Part shown: in pieces, positions 47,613-55,416 of the stretch | Layout: each line of letters begins with the position of its first letter | Numbering within the stretch: the stretch's first letter is position 1 | Assembly: GCF_000422765.1 (NCBI RefSeq) | Contig: NZ_AUGR01000013.1 | Coordinates: 114,199 to 178,198, forward strand | Length of the DNA stretch: 64,000 nucleotides | Direction of reading: 5' to 3' | Origin: Neptunomonas japonica DSM 18939 | GTDB taxonomy: Bacteria; Pseudomonadota; Gammaproteobacteria; Pseudomonadales; Balneatricaceae | The notes under the pieces: generated by a model | The model's database searches: none | Told to the model about the DNA's origin: nothing | The model's input: only the letters and a program-made list of their open reading frames with translations | Translations under genes and position numbers: made by a program

Positions 47613-47663
47613 GATTATCCGGCACGGCGTGAGCGGTGCGGGCTTTGTTCAGGAGAATTTAGC
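47613..47663 (+). repeat. Imperfect direct repeat, copy 1
   Basis: 51 bp starting GATTATCCGGC that matches 50201-50250 at 39 of 50 positions with one single-base gap. The two copies have the same orientation and bracket the HNH, zinc-ribbon and SMP-like genes. Confidence 0.6.
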
Positions 47664-47692
47664 GAAGTCACTGGCACCGCATAGGCCATACG

Positions 47693-47720
47693 TGTTGTTT
47701 TCACCAGATTTTGCATAAAG
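47693..47720 (+). mobile_element. Second Tn7-like terminal sequence inside the cargo
   Basis: TGTTGTTTTCACC at 47693 matches the transposon terminus at 34470 at 11 of 13 positions. TGCATAAA follows at 19 bp, against 20 bp at 34470, where the same octamer is part of the TnsB-site core. Orientation is the same as the 34470 end. Only one site-like unit is present. It may be the remnant of a related element or a tandem insertion scar. Confidence 0.5.
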
Positions 47721-47739
47721 TTACTTCCGAAAAAGGCTA

Positions 47740-47766
47740 AATGGTAGTTTGTAAAAAACTACCATT
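47740..47766. repeat. Perfect inverted repeat (11-bp arms)
   Basis: AATGGTAGTTT at 47740-47750 and AAACTACCATT at 47756-47766 with a 5-base loop. It lies 20 bp inside the Tn7-like terminal sequence at 47693. It could be an operator or a hairpin; no adjacent intact gene explains it. Confidence 0.6.
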
Positions 47767-47810
47767 AACAGCTGCCAAAGAGCATGAAATAGAAAGATAA
47801 AATCAGCAGG

Positions 47811-47984
47811 CATGCCGCCTTATTTGCTATTGGAATGGGTTCTGCAGCACGTCTGCTCTGTGGTGTGGATTCAGTGGATCAGCGACTTCAATAGCTCGGA
47901 GTCGATCAAGCGTTTCGACAAGTTGTGCGTGAAGCAGTCATTGTCAGTAACCCTAAACCTAATGAAAGGCAAATCAAGCACTAA
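47811..47984 (+). pseudogene. Possible gene remnant with internal stop
   Basis: The frame reads HAALFAIGMGSAARLCGV then DSVDQRLQ, a TAG stop at 47892, then LGVDQAFRQVVREAVIVSN and a stop at 47982. Composition looks protein-like on both sides of the stop. No family is recognised and no start is visible. The stretch 47452-48215 otherwise holds only the repeats listed. Confidence 0.3.
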
Positions 47985-48215
47985 ATTATTGATCTTTATA
48001 ACTAACGAACTATGATTATAAAATAGGGATTAAATGTATCGGGCAGCGGACTGGCTCTTTTTTTTTGTAAAACTCACGCCTGTTTAGATTCACTTATCTC
48101 TTTGAATTATAGAAATTATTGCTTATGTAGCTTTACTTGGAATTCAATTAGGGTGCCAAAGTGATAGTAATCCATAGGCTCTTGAAAGCTGTTATATCTC
48201 AAGGGAGGTTTTATT

Positions 48216-49031
48216 GTGGCAGTGAATCAGGTTGAAAGGGCTTGTCGCGCTTGGCCAATACTAGCGAAAAGGGCTGCTAGTCGCTCCACAATTACTTACG
48301 GTGAACTTGGCGAGGTTCTCGGAGTACATCATCGTGCTATCCGTTATGTTCTCAGCGTGATTCAAGATTATTGCATTGAGGTACGGCTACCACCACTGAC
48401 CATACTTATAGTGAACGCATCGGGCTTGCCCGGAACTGGGTTTATTGCGTTTGATTTGGATGACTTTGAGGAAGGACTGGAAAAAGTCTACGATTTCGAC
48501 TGGAGTGGAGTTGAAAACCCATTTGTTTTTTCCAAATATGGGGATTCATATCAATCTATTGTCACTTCGCTTATCCACGATCCAGATAGCGCCTCAGGTA
48601 TTTATACACGGATTAAATCGAGAGGTATCAAACAGATTATATTCCGAGATGCGCTGCTCAAAGCATATTCTCGACGCTGTGCATTTACTGAAATTGCCCT
48701 ACCAGAAGCACTGGAGGCATGTCATATCGTACCTTGGTCGCAAGCATCCCCAGGAGAACGGCTGGATGTGCGAAACGGTATTCTACTCAATAGTTTTCAT
48801 CACAAGCTGATTGATTGTGGTTACATTACTTTGACGTCGGGTTATCGCATTGTGTACTACGATTCTGATGAGAAAAAGCGGGTTTATTCGAATATTGACA
48901 GGGCACTCACTTCGAGGCTACATGGTAAATCAATGCATCTACCTCATAGGCTAATACACCGACCAGCTGAGGAATACATCACAAGACACCACCAAATCAT
49001 GGGCTGGAAGGCAGAAAATCTTGAGATCTAA
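48216..49031 (+). CDS. HNH endonuclease with N-terminal alkyltransferase-like domain
   Basis: 271 residues. The C-terminal half has an HNH site typical of COG3440-type restriction proteins (RCAFTE, LEACHIVPWSQA, DVRNGILLNSFHHKLID). Residues 1-80 resemble the DNA-binding helix-turn-helix of alkyltransferase-like proteins (TITYGELGEVLGVHHRAIRYVL). The combination suggests recognition of modified DNA followed by cleavage, which is inference. GTG 48216 follows a strong AAGGGAGG ribosome-binding site. Confidence 0.82.
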   Translation: MAVNQVERACRAWPILAKRAASRSTITYGELGEVLGVHHRAIRYVLSVIQDYCIEVRLPPLTILIVNASGLPGTGFIAFDLDDFEEGLEKVYDFDWSGVENPFVFSKYGDSYQSIVTSLIHDPDSASGIYTRIKSRGIKQIIFRDALLKAYSRRCAFTEIALPEALEACHIVPWSQASPGERLDVRNGILLNSFHHKLIDCGYITLTSGYRIVYYDSDEKKRVYSNIDRALTSRLHGKSMHLPHRLIHRPAEEYITRHHQIMGWKAENLEI

Positions 49032-49089
49032 CAAGTCACATAAGGCTGGCGCGTCGCTTGGTTCAAAGTTATAAATTTTAGAGGGAATT

Positions 49090-49497
49090 ATGCACATCGA
49101 ATGCCCGTCATGCGAGACAGATAACAAAATTGAACTTGGTGACAATATTGTATGCAGTGAATGTAGAGAATCTTTTGCTGGGTATTCTTACAGGAAGTTT
49201 AAAAAACCATTGATAACAGCAACTACGGCATTCGTCATTGGTGCATTTGGCGTATACAAAGCGGATCAAATATTCTTTGAAGATCAAAGATACCCTATTC
49301 ATGTTGAGTACGAGCTTATAGATAGTTGTGTTAACTCTTCACGCACGTTGATGAATTCCTATCGAAAAATTGATAAGACTCAAGTGTGTGTATGTGCTCT
49401 TGGTAAGACAATGGAAGAGGTCAGTTATAAAGAATTACAGAAAAGCGAGTCAGAGTTTCTGACTCGCTTTAGAAATAGCATAGCTAGTTGTAATTAG
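49090..49497 (+). CDS. Small zinc-ribbon membrane protein
   Basis: 135 residues. An N-terminal zinc ribbon (CPSC...CSEC, residues 5-26) is followed by one hydrophobic helix (about residues 41-57) and a short soluble tail with four cysteines (DSCVNSS, VCVCALG, SC). GAGGG lies upstream of the ATG. The function is unknown; it lies 58 bp after the HNH gene and may belong to it. Confidence 0.65.
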   Translation: MHIECPSCETDNKIELGDNIVCSECRESFAGYSYRKFKKPLITATTAFVIGAFGVYKADQIFFEDQRYPIHVEYELIDSCVNSSRTLMNSYRKIDKTQVCVCALGKTMEEVSYKELQKSESEFLTRFRNSIASCN

Positions 49498-49503
49498 TTA
49501 TTT

Positions 49504-49692
49504 TCATTTAGGCCGGTTGTTACCGCGTCCGCCGCCAGACGGTCTACCTGTTGTGCTAGGTCCATTTGGCGGAGTGGCGGCTGCCGACTGGGCTCTTGCT
49601 GCAAAAGATCCTTTAGGCACTGCGCCCCCGTTTGCTTTAGCGGTTGCAGATTGTATGCGGGATGCAGCGGCGTTTGACATTGATTTGGACAT
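49504..49692 (-). CDS. Small Ala/Ser/Gly-rich conserved protein
   Basis: 62 residues: MSKSMSNAAASRIQSATA, then KANGG...GSFAARAQSAAA and a disordered Pro/Gly/Asn tail ending NNRPK. The N-terminal AASRIQSATAK/FAARAQSAA pattern recurs in small bacterial proteins with a seed-maturation-protein-like segment. It is divergent from the gene at 49767 across a TGTCCC palindrome. Role unknown. Confidence 0.6.
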   Translation of the reverse strand: MSKSMSNAAASRIQSATAKANGGAVPKGSFAARAQSAAATPPNGPSTTGRPSGGGRGNNRPK

Positions 49693-49720
49693 GTTAGTCT
49701 CCTAGATTAGTGTCTGTTTG

Positions 49721-49736
49721 TGTCCCCGCTGGGACA
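49721..49736. promoter_or_regulatory. TGTCCC inverted repeat, probable operator
   Basis: TGTCCC-CGCT-GGGACA is a perfect 6-bp-arm palindrome midway between divergent genes. A further half-site, GGGGACA at 49769-49775, overlaps the start codon of the rightward gene. This fits autoregulation by one of the two small proteins. Confidence 0.55.
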
Positions 49737-49766
49737 TTTATAATATTAGAGCGATGAAAAAGACAA

Positions 49767-50138
49767 ATGGGGACAAAGCAAACAACTTTAGAGCTTAAGT
49801 ATCAGATTAAAGAGTTGGTGACTGAGCTAGGCTGGTCTCAGAATAGGCTTGCTCAAATTGTATACACCGAGATGAATGATTGGGATGACGATGATGCGAT
49901 TTTAAAATTTCAGGAACGGCTAAAAAAAGAACTTCAGAGAAGTACAACAAAACCTGAGAAGTTACAAAGGTACTTGGAAATAATAGTTAGCCACCCTGAA
50001 GCTCAAAAATTGGATATCGTTCTTAACAAGTATGTACCACAAGGCTCAATTACCGCTTCTCTGAGTAGATGCATGGGTGACATATCCCAAGAAATTGACA
50101 GCGCTTATAATAAAGCACTGCGCCGGAGTAGCCGATAA
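49767..50138 (+). CDS. Hypothetical protein with HTH-like N-terminus
   Basis: 123 residues. The start of the protein (LKYQIKELVTELGWSQNRLAQIVYTEMND) reads like a Cro/C1-type helix-turn-helix. The middle is rich in Lys/Glu (FQERLKKELQRSTTKPEKLQRYLEI) and helical. It is divergent from the small gene at 49692 and is the likelier DNA-binding partner for the TGTCCC palindrome. Family not recognised. Confidence 0.6.
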   Translation: MGTKQTTLELKYQIKELVTELGWSQNRLAQIVYTEMNDWDDDDAILKFQERLKKELQRSTTKPEKLQRYLEIIVSHPEAQKLDIVLNKYVPQGSITASLSRCMGDISQEIDSAYNKALRRSSR

Positions 50139-50605
50139 ACGCGGCGCTTATGTAGTCCTCACAGCGCGTGGATAAGGTTAGCATGACACAGACTCAGAGG
50201 GATTATCCGGCCGGAGTAGGCGATGCAGGCCTTATTCAGGGATGTTTAGCTGGGGAGACTGACACACGAGAGTTACCTTCTGCATCATAGACCTTAAATA
50301 ACCCGCGAAACTTAGCATCAGTAAGCAGTCGTGTTCGCAGATTATCCCCCGAAGTGAACGAATCGACCTGAATTTGGCCGGATTGCATTCGATCAGCTAT
50401 TCATTCGCTCTGATCAGGGCACGTTAATAACTATTAACGCACTTACAGTCTGAGGTATGTCCTAGCCCGAGAATTTTTTTTAGATCGAATAGTTTATATT
50501 TCCAGACGTAAATGTATTCGTCTTAGCAACTTCTTTTTGCCGATCATGTACCAATTAACTTGGCATAAACTAAAAAACCGTTCTTATATATTCGCTCATG
50601 AAACA
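50139..50605. other. Non-coding stretch upstream of the xre/tniQ-cas operon
   Basis: About 470 bp without a convincing gene. It contains the second copy of the GATTATCCGGC repeat (50201-50250) and short inverted repeats such as GTTAATA-acta-TTAAC near 50424. The xre promoter should lie near its right edge. Confidence 0.4.
50201..50250 (+). repeat. Imperfect direct repeat, copy 2
   Basis: 50 bp starting GATTATCCGGC, the partner of 47613-47663 (39 of 50 identical, same orientation). Confidence 0.6.
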
Positions 50606-50626
50606 ATACTAAGTATTGCTTAGTAT
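50606..50626. promoter_or_regulatory. Probable Xre operator 1
   Basis: ATACTAAG-TATTG-CTTAGTAT, a perfect 8-bp-arm inverted repeat, 58 bp before the xre start codon. It shares CTAAG-N5-CTTAG with operator 2. Confidence 0.7.
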
Positions 50627-50642
50627 CAAATTGCCTGTAATA

Positions 50643-50657
50643 CTAAGAAAATCTTAG
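50643..50657. promoter_or_regulatory. Probable Xre operator 2
   Basis: CTAAG-AAAAT-CTTAG, 27 bp before the xre start and centred 34 bp from operator 1. Two like sites upstream of a regulator gene suggest autoregulation of xre and the tniQ-cas genes behind it. Confidence 0.65.
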
Positions 50658-50683
50658 CTCCATTCCATTGATAGTTAAGATAA

Positions 50684-50977
50684 ATGAATAGTCCATTGGC
50701 ACACAGATTGAGGTCTGCTCGACAGGTCGCCAATCTTACACAGCAACAACTTGGTATTCGGCTTGGTATGGATCCCAACACTGCAAGCGCAAGAATGAAT
50801 CAATATGAGAAGGGTAAGCATGCTCCTGATTATCAAACTGCTAAGCGGATGGCGGATGAGTTAGGTGTACCTGTTGCATATCTCTATTGTGATGATGATC
50901 AATTGGCAGAGTTGATTTGTGTTATCGCTAAGCTAAAAGAGTCCGAAAAAGCAGAGTTGTTAGAAAAGCTGAGGTAG
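50684..50977 (+). CDS. Xre-family regulator of the CAST module
   Basis: 97 residues. The Cro/C1-type HTH spans residues 6-65 (LRSARQVANLTQQQLGIRLG... NQYEKGKHAPDYQTAKRMADELGVPVAYLYCDDD). Xre-type repressors are found next to tniQ-cas genes of I-F3 transposons. In that setting they are thought to hold transposition low until the element enters a new cell. tniQ begins 68 bp downstream. Two matching operators lie upstream. Confidence 0.85.
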   Translation: MNSPLAHRLRSARQVANLTQQQLGIRLGMDPNTASARMNQYEKGKHAPDYQTAKRMADELGVPVAYLYCDDDQLAELICVIAKLKESEKAELLEKLR

Positions 50978-51045
50978 AGAGCTGTTATGCATTAACAGTT
51001 TCCATATGGGCTGTAGATGGTAACGAATAGTGAATACGAGGTCGT

Positions 51046-52284
51046 ATGCAGCTACTTGTCAGGCCAGAACCTTATGAAGATGAATCGTTAGAGAGCTACT
51101 TACTTCGGCTCTCATCGGCTAATTTTCTTGAATCCTACCGGCTACTCAGCGGATCTATTCGGGAGTGGTTATGGGAAAATGACCGCGATGCTGCCGGTGC
51201 ATTTCCTCTCGCTTTATCTCAAATCAATGTTTACCACGCCAAACAAAGTAGTAGTTTTCGTATACGTGCGATCCGCTTGGTTGAGTCTTTGGCTGGTTTA
51301 GACCGGCTACCGTTACTGAAATTAGCGATTCTTAACTCTTCTGATAAATACGGTAATGGCTTGAGTGCTGTTGTCCGTAATGGTGTTTTTATACCTCGTT
51401 GTTTTTTACGCAATGACGGTATCCCTGTTTGCCCTCAGTGCTTAGCTGAGTCCGCTTATATTCGCCAGCATTGGCACTTTTTACATTATTCAGCCTGCGT
51501 TGAGCATGAATGCGCATTGCTGGAGCGCTGCCCAGCTTGTAAAGCGACGCTGAATTATTTAGATCATGAACAAATTGAAACATGTACCTGTGGCTTCGAG
51601 TTGAAGACTGCCGTCGTTGAAAGTGCTAATGATGACTCACTGAAACTGAGCCAAATAGTGGTAGGGCGCACCTCTAACACAGAAAGCGCTTTATCTAGTG
51701 AACCATTGCTCTCAATTAGGTACGGCGCGTTGTTGTGGTATTACTTGAGAACAAGCAAAGGATTGGAGACGGATAAAAAGATTGAACCTGCATGCTTTCA
51801 GGGTGCGCTTGTGTATTTTAGTCGTTGGCCTGAATCACTCAATAATGAGCTACAAAGCTGTGCTGATACAGCAGAGCAGCGCTTAATAGCGGGCTTCAAC
51901 AAAACTTCATTTCAACATGTTTTCGGCAATATCATTTTATCTGCTAGTCATTTCCCGAGTGAGCATGTGAGCCAGAACTTTATACTGGATGAAATATTGG
52001 CATTCCTTGCTGCACTAGTCTTAGATAACCCAAAAACAAAGCAAGCCAATATAGCTGATGTGTTGCTATCTGTAGCAGAGGTTTCTGTTGTTCTTGCGAC
52101 ATCTCATGAGCAAGTTTACCGCTTATACCAGGAGGGGTTTCTGGAGCTCTCGTTCCGGCTGCCGAGCAAAACTAAACTTGGTACTCATTCCCCTGCATTT
52201 TATCTGCGTCAGGTCTTTGAGTTTCGGGCAGCGCATGGTCAACCATCATCACAAACCCAGAACGCCTATCTTTCAGGGTGGTAA
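51046..52284 (+). CDS. tniQ: TniQ, Cascade-associated target selector
   Basis: 412 residues. TniQ N-terminus LLVRPEPYEDESLESYLLRLSSAN, then a zinc-binding module (CPQCLAES... HYSACVEHECALLERCPACKATLNY... CTCGFEL, residues about 127-180) and a helical C-terminal part. In I-F3 systems a TniQ dimer sits on the Cas6 end of Cascade and recruits TnsC. It is the first gene of the tniQ-cas operon; its stop overlaps the cas8f start. Confidence 0.9.
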   Translation: MQLLVRPEPYEDESLESYLLRLSSANFLESYRLLSGSIREWLWENDRDAAGAFPLALSQINVYHAKQSSSFRIRAIRLVESLAGLDRLPLLKLAILNSSDKYGNGLSAVVRNGVFIPRCFLRNDGIPVCPQCLAESAYIRQHWHFLHYSACVEHECALLERCPACKATLNYLDHEQIETCTCGFELKTAVVESANDDSLKLSQIVVGRTSNTESALSSEPLLSIRYGALLWYYLRTSKGLETDKKIEPACFQGALVYFSRWPESLNNELQSCADTAEQRLIAGFNKTSFQHVFGNIILSASHFPSEHVSQNFILDEILAFLAALVLDNPKTKQANIADVLLSVAEVSVVLATSHEQVYRLYQEGFLELSFRLPSKTKLGTHSPAFYLRQVFEFRAAHGQPSSQTQNAYLSGW

Positions 52285-53315
52285 TGAATATGGATTTTCT
52301 CCAGTTACTTAACCTTAACGATCAAGATGAGCGAACTCTAAAGATACGCAAAGCCTTCGCGCCTTACTCGCCGTTAGTGGATGTAACCGGCAACGAGGTT
52401 TTAGCCCTGGTGGTTTTTCTGAATCTGACGTTAAAGCGGGATACTGTTGAATACCTGTTAGATGAAAAACTTGCCAAAGCTACGCTAAAAAACCAGAAGC
52501 ATCTGGATACTTATGTATCAGAAGTACGTTGGTTGCATAGTCATAATTTAAAATATCCTGATACCAGAGTATCTGGGCAGCGTTTGATAGTAGAAGCCCA
52601 ACCAATAACAGAGGGCGTTATTTCTTCGTCACTATTTCCACAGATGCTTGGTTGGTTTCACAATGCCAGTGCGGTGAATAAAGCGAAGTTGCTTGGATCA
52701 TCTTTTTTATGGCAGCAGAGGGTGTTTAACCTAGCAAATTTACTTCTTGAAAAAGAACTTGTATGGCAAAAGGCATTTCAAGCCTTAGGAATGACGCAGA
52801 GCCAAGTGTATGAGCTAAGAGAGCAAATTCAGCAGACAATAAACGAAAGCCAGGTGCCTTCAGAGGTGAGTGATTTTTCACCGCAGGTACGTTTCCCCTA
52901 TGAAGGCAACTATATTTCCATTACGCCAGTGGTATCTCATGCAGTACAAGCATCACTTCAGCAGCATAGATTCCAACACGTAGGGCATTTTGCTGATGTT
53001 AGTCATGCTCACCCTGCGAGTGTGGGGGATTTGGGTTCATCGCTTGGGGGGCATATTTCTGTATTGAATTGCCCACCACCTGTTTGGCCTTCAAATACAA
53101 GCAACCTGCATCATTCAAGGCTGGCCAGAGTCTCGGCAGGAAAAGAAGTTTTTGAAATCGGGGCTATCCGTAATAAAGCTTTTCTGCAGGCCCTAGACGC
53201 ATTGGCGACAAGTAACAGGCAACAAACACGACAACTAAGAAAGAAGAGTCGAGTTGCTAGCTTACGATTTATTAGAAAGAAATTGGCAGAGTGGATTGCC
53301 CCACTTATTGAGTAG
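52284..53315 (+). CDS. cas8f: Cas8f (Csy1-like) part, ended by in-frame TAG
   Basis: 343 residues from ATG 52284 (TAATG overlap with tniQ). The Csy1-like signature HPASVGDLGSSLGGHISVL followed by NCPPPVW near residue 250 supports Cas8f, which reads the PAM. A basic helical tail (RKKSRVASLRFIRKKLAEW) then ends at TAG 53313-53315. The next two codons (AGG GAG) lead in the same frame into the cas5f part, so a Cas8f-Cas5f fusion, the usual I-F3 form, appears to be interrupted by one stop codon inside the helical region. Confidence 0.8.
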   Translation: MNMDFLQLLNLNDQDERTLKIRKAFAPYSPLVDVTGNEVLALVVFLNLTLKRDTVEYLLDEKLAKATLKNQKHLDTYVSEVRWLHSHNLKYPDTRVSGQRLIVEAQPITEGVISSSLFPQMLGWFHNASAVNKAKLLGSSFLWQQRVFNLANLLLEKELVWQKAFQALGMTQSQVYELREQIQQTINESQVPSEVSDFSPQVRFPYEGNYISITPVVSHAVQASLQQHRFQHVGHFADVSHAHPASVGDLGSSLGGHISVLNCPPPVWPSNTSNLHHSRLARVSAGKEVFEIGAIRNKAFLQALDALATSNRQQTRQLRKKSRVASLRFIRKKLAEWIAPLIE

Positions 53316-53321
53316 AGGGAG

Positions 53322-54371
53322 GTGTGCCAGGAAAATGCTTACAACATTGATGATTGCGGAATTGGTGTATTAGAACGCCAGTTATTAGAAATCGACTATG
53401 ACCAATACCCAACGTTGATCTCTGTATTAAACCAGCGTTTACACCAGCAATTACAAAGGGGTAACACAACGTCAAAATATGCTTATCACCCTCAGCTATT
53501 GGCGCCTCTGAAAAGTCAGCTCTTATGGCTTTTGAGAAGCTTTGGGAAGGTAGCAACACCACCTGAAGTCCACTCATCTTCGTCACAGTATTTGTATCTC
53601 CAAGGGTTGCGTGTGTTTGATGCCAGATCATTAGCAAACCCTTATCTCAATGGTGTTCCTTCACTAACCGCCTTATGGGGCTTTGCGCATAATTTTCAAA
53701 GACGAATGAATAAGCTGATGAGCCGTAACCTTCGAGTAAAGGGTGTAGCTTGGTTTATACGTGGTTATTCAGCAAAGCCAACGTCAAAGTTACCTGAGTT
53801 TTCTGTTCTGAAAAGAGATGATCAATCCATAAAACGCCCTGGTGTGATTACATCGAGATACTGCGATGTAGTCATGGATGTTGTTCTTGAGCTTGAAAGG
53901 AGTGACGAAGAAGTATTGCTCACGAGTGCCGATGTACAGTTTTTACAGGCGGCGCTGCCTTCTGCTTTCGCCGGTGGGTGCTTACAACCCCCATCTTTAT
54001 ATGAGAGCAAGGACTGGTGTAAAGTTTACTCAGATCGGCAGTTATTATTTTCTACATTAGTACGGCTACCAAGAAATGGCTGTTGGGTATGCCCGTCAAA
54101 AACGAAGCTAAAGGGCTTTGACGATATATTTGAAAGCTGTAGTCAGGATAGTTTTGAAAAACCAGCAATGGTGGGATATGCGTTACTGGAAGAGCCTTTA
54201 GAGCGCTATGGAAGCATTGAGCAGCATCATGCTGTTGCTGAGTCGCTTATTGGTATGGTCAGTTGTAAATCAGCCATTGAGATGCGTTTGAAAGGGGAGA
54301 AGGCATTTCTCAACGACTCATTTTGGAATATCTATTCAGAGAAAAGATGTATTCTTATAAAAAAAGCATAA
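53322..54371 (+). CDS. cas5f: Cas8f C-terminal helices plus Cas5f (Csy2-like) part
   Basis: 349 residues in the same frame as the upstream Cas8f part. Residues 1-75 are helical (LERQLLEIDYDQYPTLIS, YHPQLLAPLKSQLLWLL) and look like the end of Cas8f. Cas5f follows, with the Csy2-like NPYLNGVPSLTALWGFAHNF-QRR motif near residue 107. Cas5f caps the 5' handle of the guide RNA. GTG 53322 is the only nearby in-frame start and its AGGG is too close for normal initiation, so production of this part may need readthrough. Confidence 0.8.
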   Translation: MCQENAYNIDDCGIGVLERQLLEIDYDQYPTLISVLNQRLHQQLQRGNTTSKYAYHPQLLAPLKSQLLWLLRSFGKVATPPEVHSSSSQYLYLQGLRVFDARSLANPYLNGVPSLTALWGFAHNFQRRMNKLMSRNLRVKGVAWFIRGYSAKPTSKLPEFSVLKRDDQSIKRPGVITSRYCDVVMDVVLELERSDEEVLLTSADVQFLQAALPSAFAGGCLQPPSLYESKDWCKVYSDRQLLFSTLVRLPRNGCWVCPSKTKLKGFDDIFESCSQDSFEKPAMVGYALLEEPLERYGSIEQHHAVAESLIGMVSCKSAIEMRLKGEKAFLNDSFWNIYSEKRCILIKKA

Positions 54372-54381
54372 GGTGGGCGTT

Positions 54382-55416
54382 ATGGAGCTCTGCAAGCATC
54401 TTAGTTATCAGCGATCGCTGAGCCCTAGTAAAGCGGTCTTTTTTTATAAGACTGATGTGAGTGAGTTTGAACCTTTGCAGGTTGAAACTAATCATATCCA
54501 AGGTCAAAAATGTTCCCACTCAGAAGCGTACCAATCGGGAAACCAGCCTAAAAACATCCAACCCCAAGATTTGGCTTATAGCAATCCTGTCACGATAGAG
54601 ACTTGTTATGTTCCGCCTACTGTTAATGAGCTGTATTGTCGTTTTTCTCTAAGAGTAGAAGCTAACTCTCTTCATCCTTTGGTTTGCAGCGATGAGTCAG
54701 TGCATCTTCTTCTGTATGAGTTGGCAGATAAATACAAAGCTGCAGGAGGGTACCTACAGCTTGCTGAGCGCTATTGTAAGAACATATTGTTGGGTGGTTG
54801 GTTATGGCGAAACCAACACGCAAGATCTATGCAGATAGAAATACTAACGTCTGATGATCAGTCTTTTGTGATTGAAGATGCCACTACATTAACCTGGGAC
54901 AATTGGCCAAAAAAAGAAAGCTGCATTCTTAAAGCACTAGCTGCTGGTATGGCGTCTGCTTTAACAGACCCAAGTGTTTTTTGGTTCGCGGATATTACCG
55001 CCAAGATACAGACCACGTTTTGCCAAGAGATCATACCTAGCCAATGTTTTACCGACCATGTGGCGAGAGGTGAAGCATCGCGCCAATATGCAAAGGTTGA
55101 GTTACCTGATGGAAGAAACGCCGCGAGCTTTAATGCAGAGAAGGTAGGCGCGGCAATTCAGACCATTGATGATTGGTGGGTAGAAGGGTCGGAGAAAAAG
55201 CTACGAGTTCACGAATATGGAGCTGACCGCCGCTTTATTATCGCTCAACGCCGCCCGGATAAAGGCAATGATTTTTACTCCCTTATTAGACATTGTGAAG
55301 AATATATAACGTTATTGGCAGACCTTAAGAAAGGGAGTTCCATACCTGATAATATCCATTATGTGATGTCAGTTCTTGTAAAAGCAGGCATGTTTCAGAA
55401 AGGAAAATCCGGATGA
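54382..55416 (+). CDS. cas7f: Cas7f (Csy3) Cascade backbone
   Basis: About 344 residues. The start MELCKHLSYQRSLSPSKAVFFY matches the Csy3 N-terminus; ATG 54382 is preferred over GTG 54373. Cas7f forms the six-subunit filament along the spacer and flips out every sixth guide base. It also contacts TnsC-linked components in CASTs. The stop overlaps cas6f by 4 bp. Confidence 0.88.
   Translation: MELCKHLSYQRSLSPSKAVFFYKTDVSEFEPLQVETNHIQGQKCSHSEAYQSGNQPKNIQPQDLAYSNPVTIETCYVPPTVNELYCRFSLRVEANSLHPLVCSDESVHLLLYELADKYKAAGGYLQLAERYCKNILLGGWLWRNQHARSMQIEILTSDDQSFVIEDATTLTWDNWPKKESCILKALAAGMASALTDPSVFWFADITAKIQTTFCQEIIPSQCFTDHVARGEASRQYAKVELPDGRNAASFNAEKVGAAIQTIDDWWVEGSEKKLRVHEYGADRRFIIAQRRPDKGNDFYSLIRHCEEYITLLADLKKGSSIPDNIHYVMSVLVKAGMFQKGKSG

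Noticed and set aside
47812..48015. 67-residue plus-strand frame MPPYLLLEW...
   Set aside because: The neighbouring frame (47811-47984) has more protein-like composition; this one is probably its shadow.
49517..49705. Plus-strand frame opposite the small Ala/Ser-rich gene
   Set aside because: Pro/Ala-rich shadow of the minus-strand gene, with no ribosome-binding site.
50140..50160. TTATGTAGTCCT as a reversed TnsB site
   Set aside because: Three mismatches in the 12-base core and no second site or terminus nearby.
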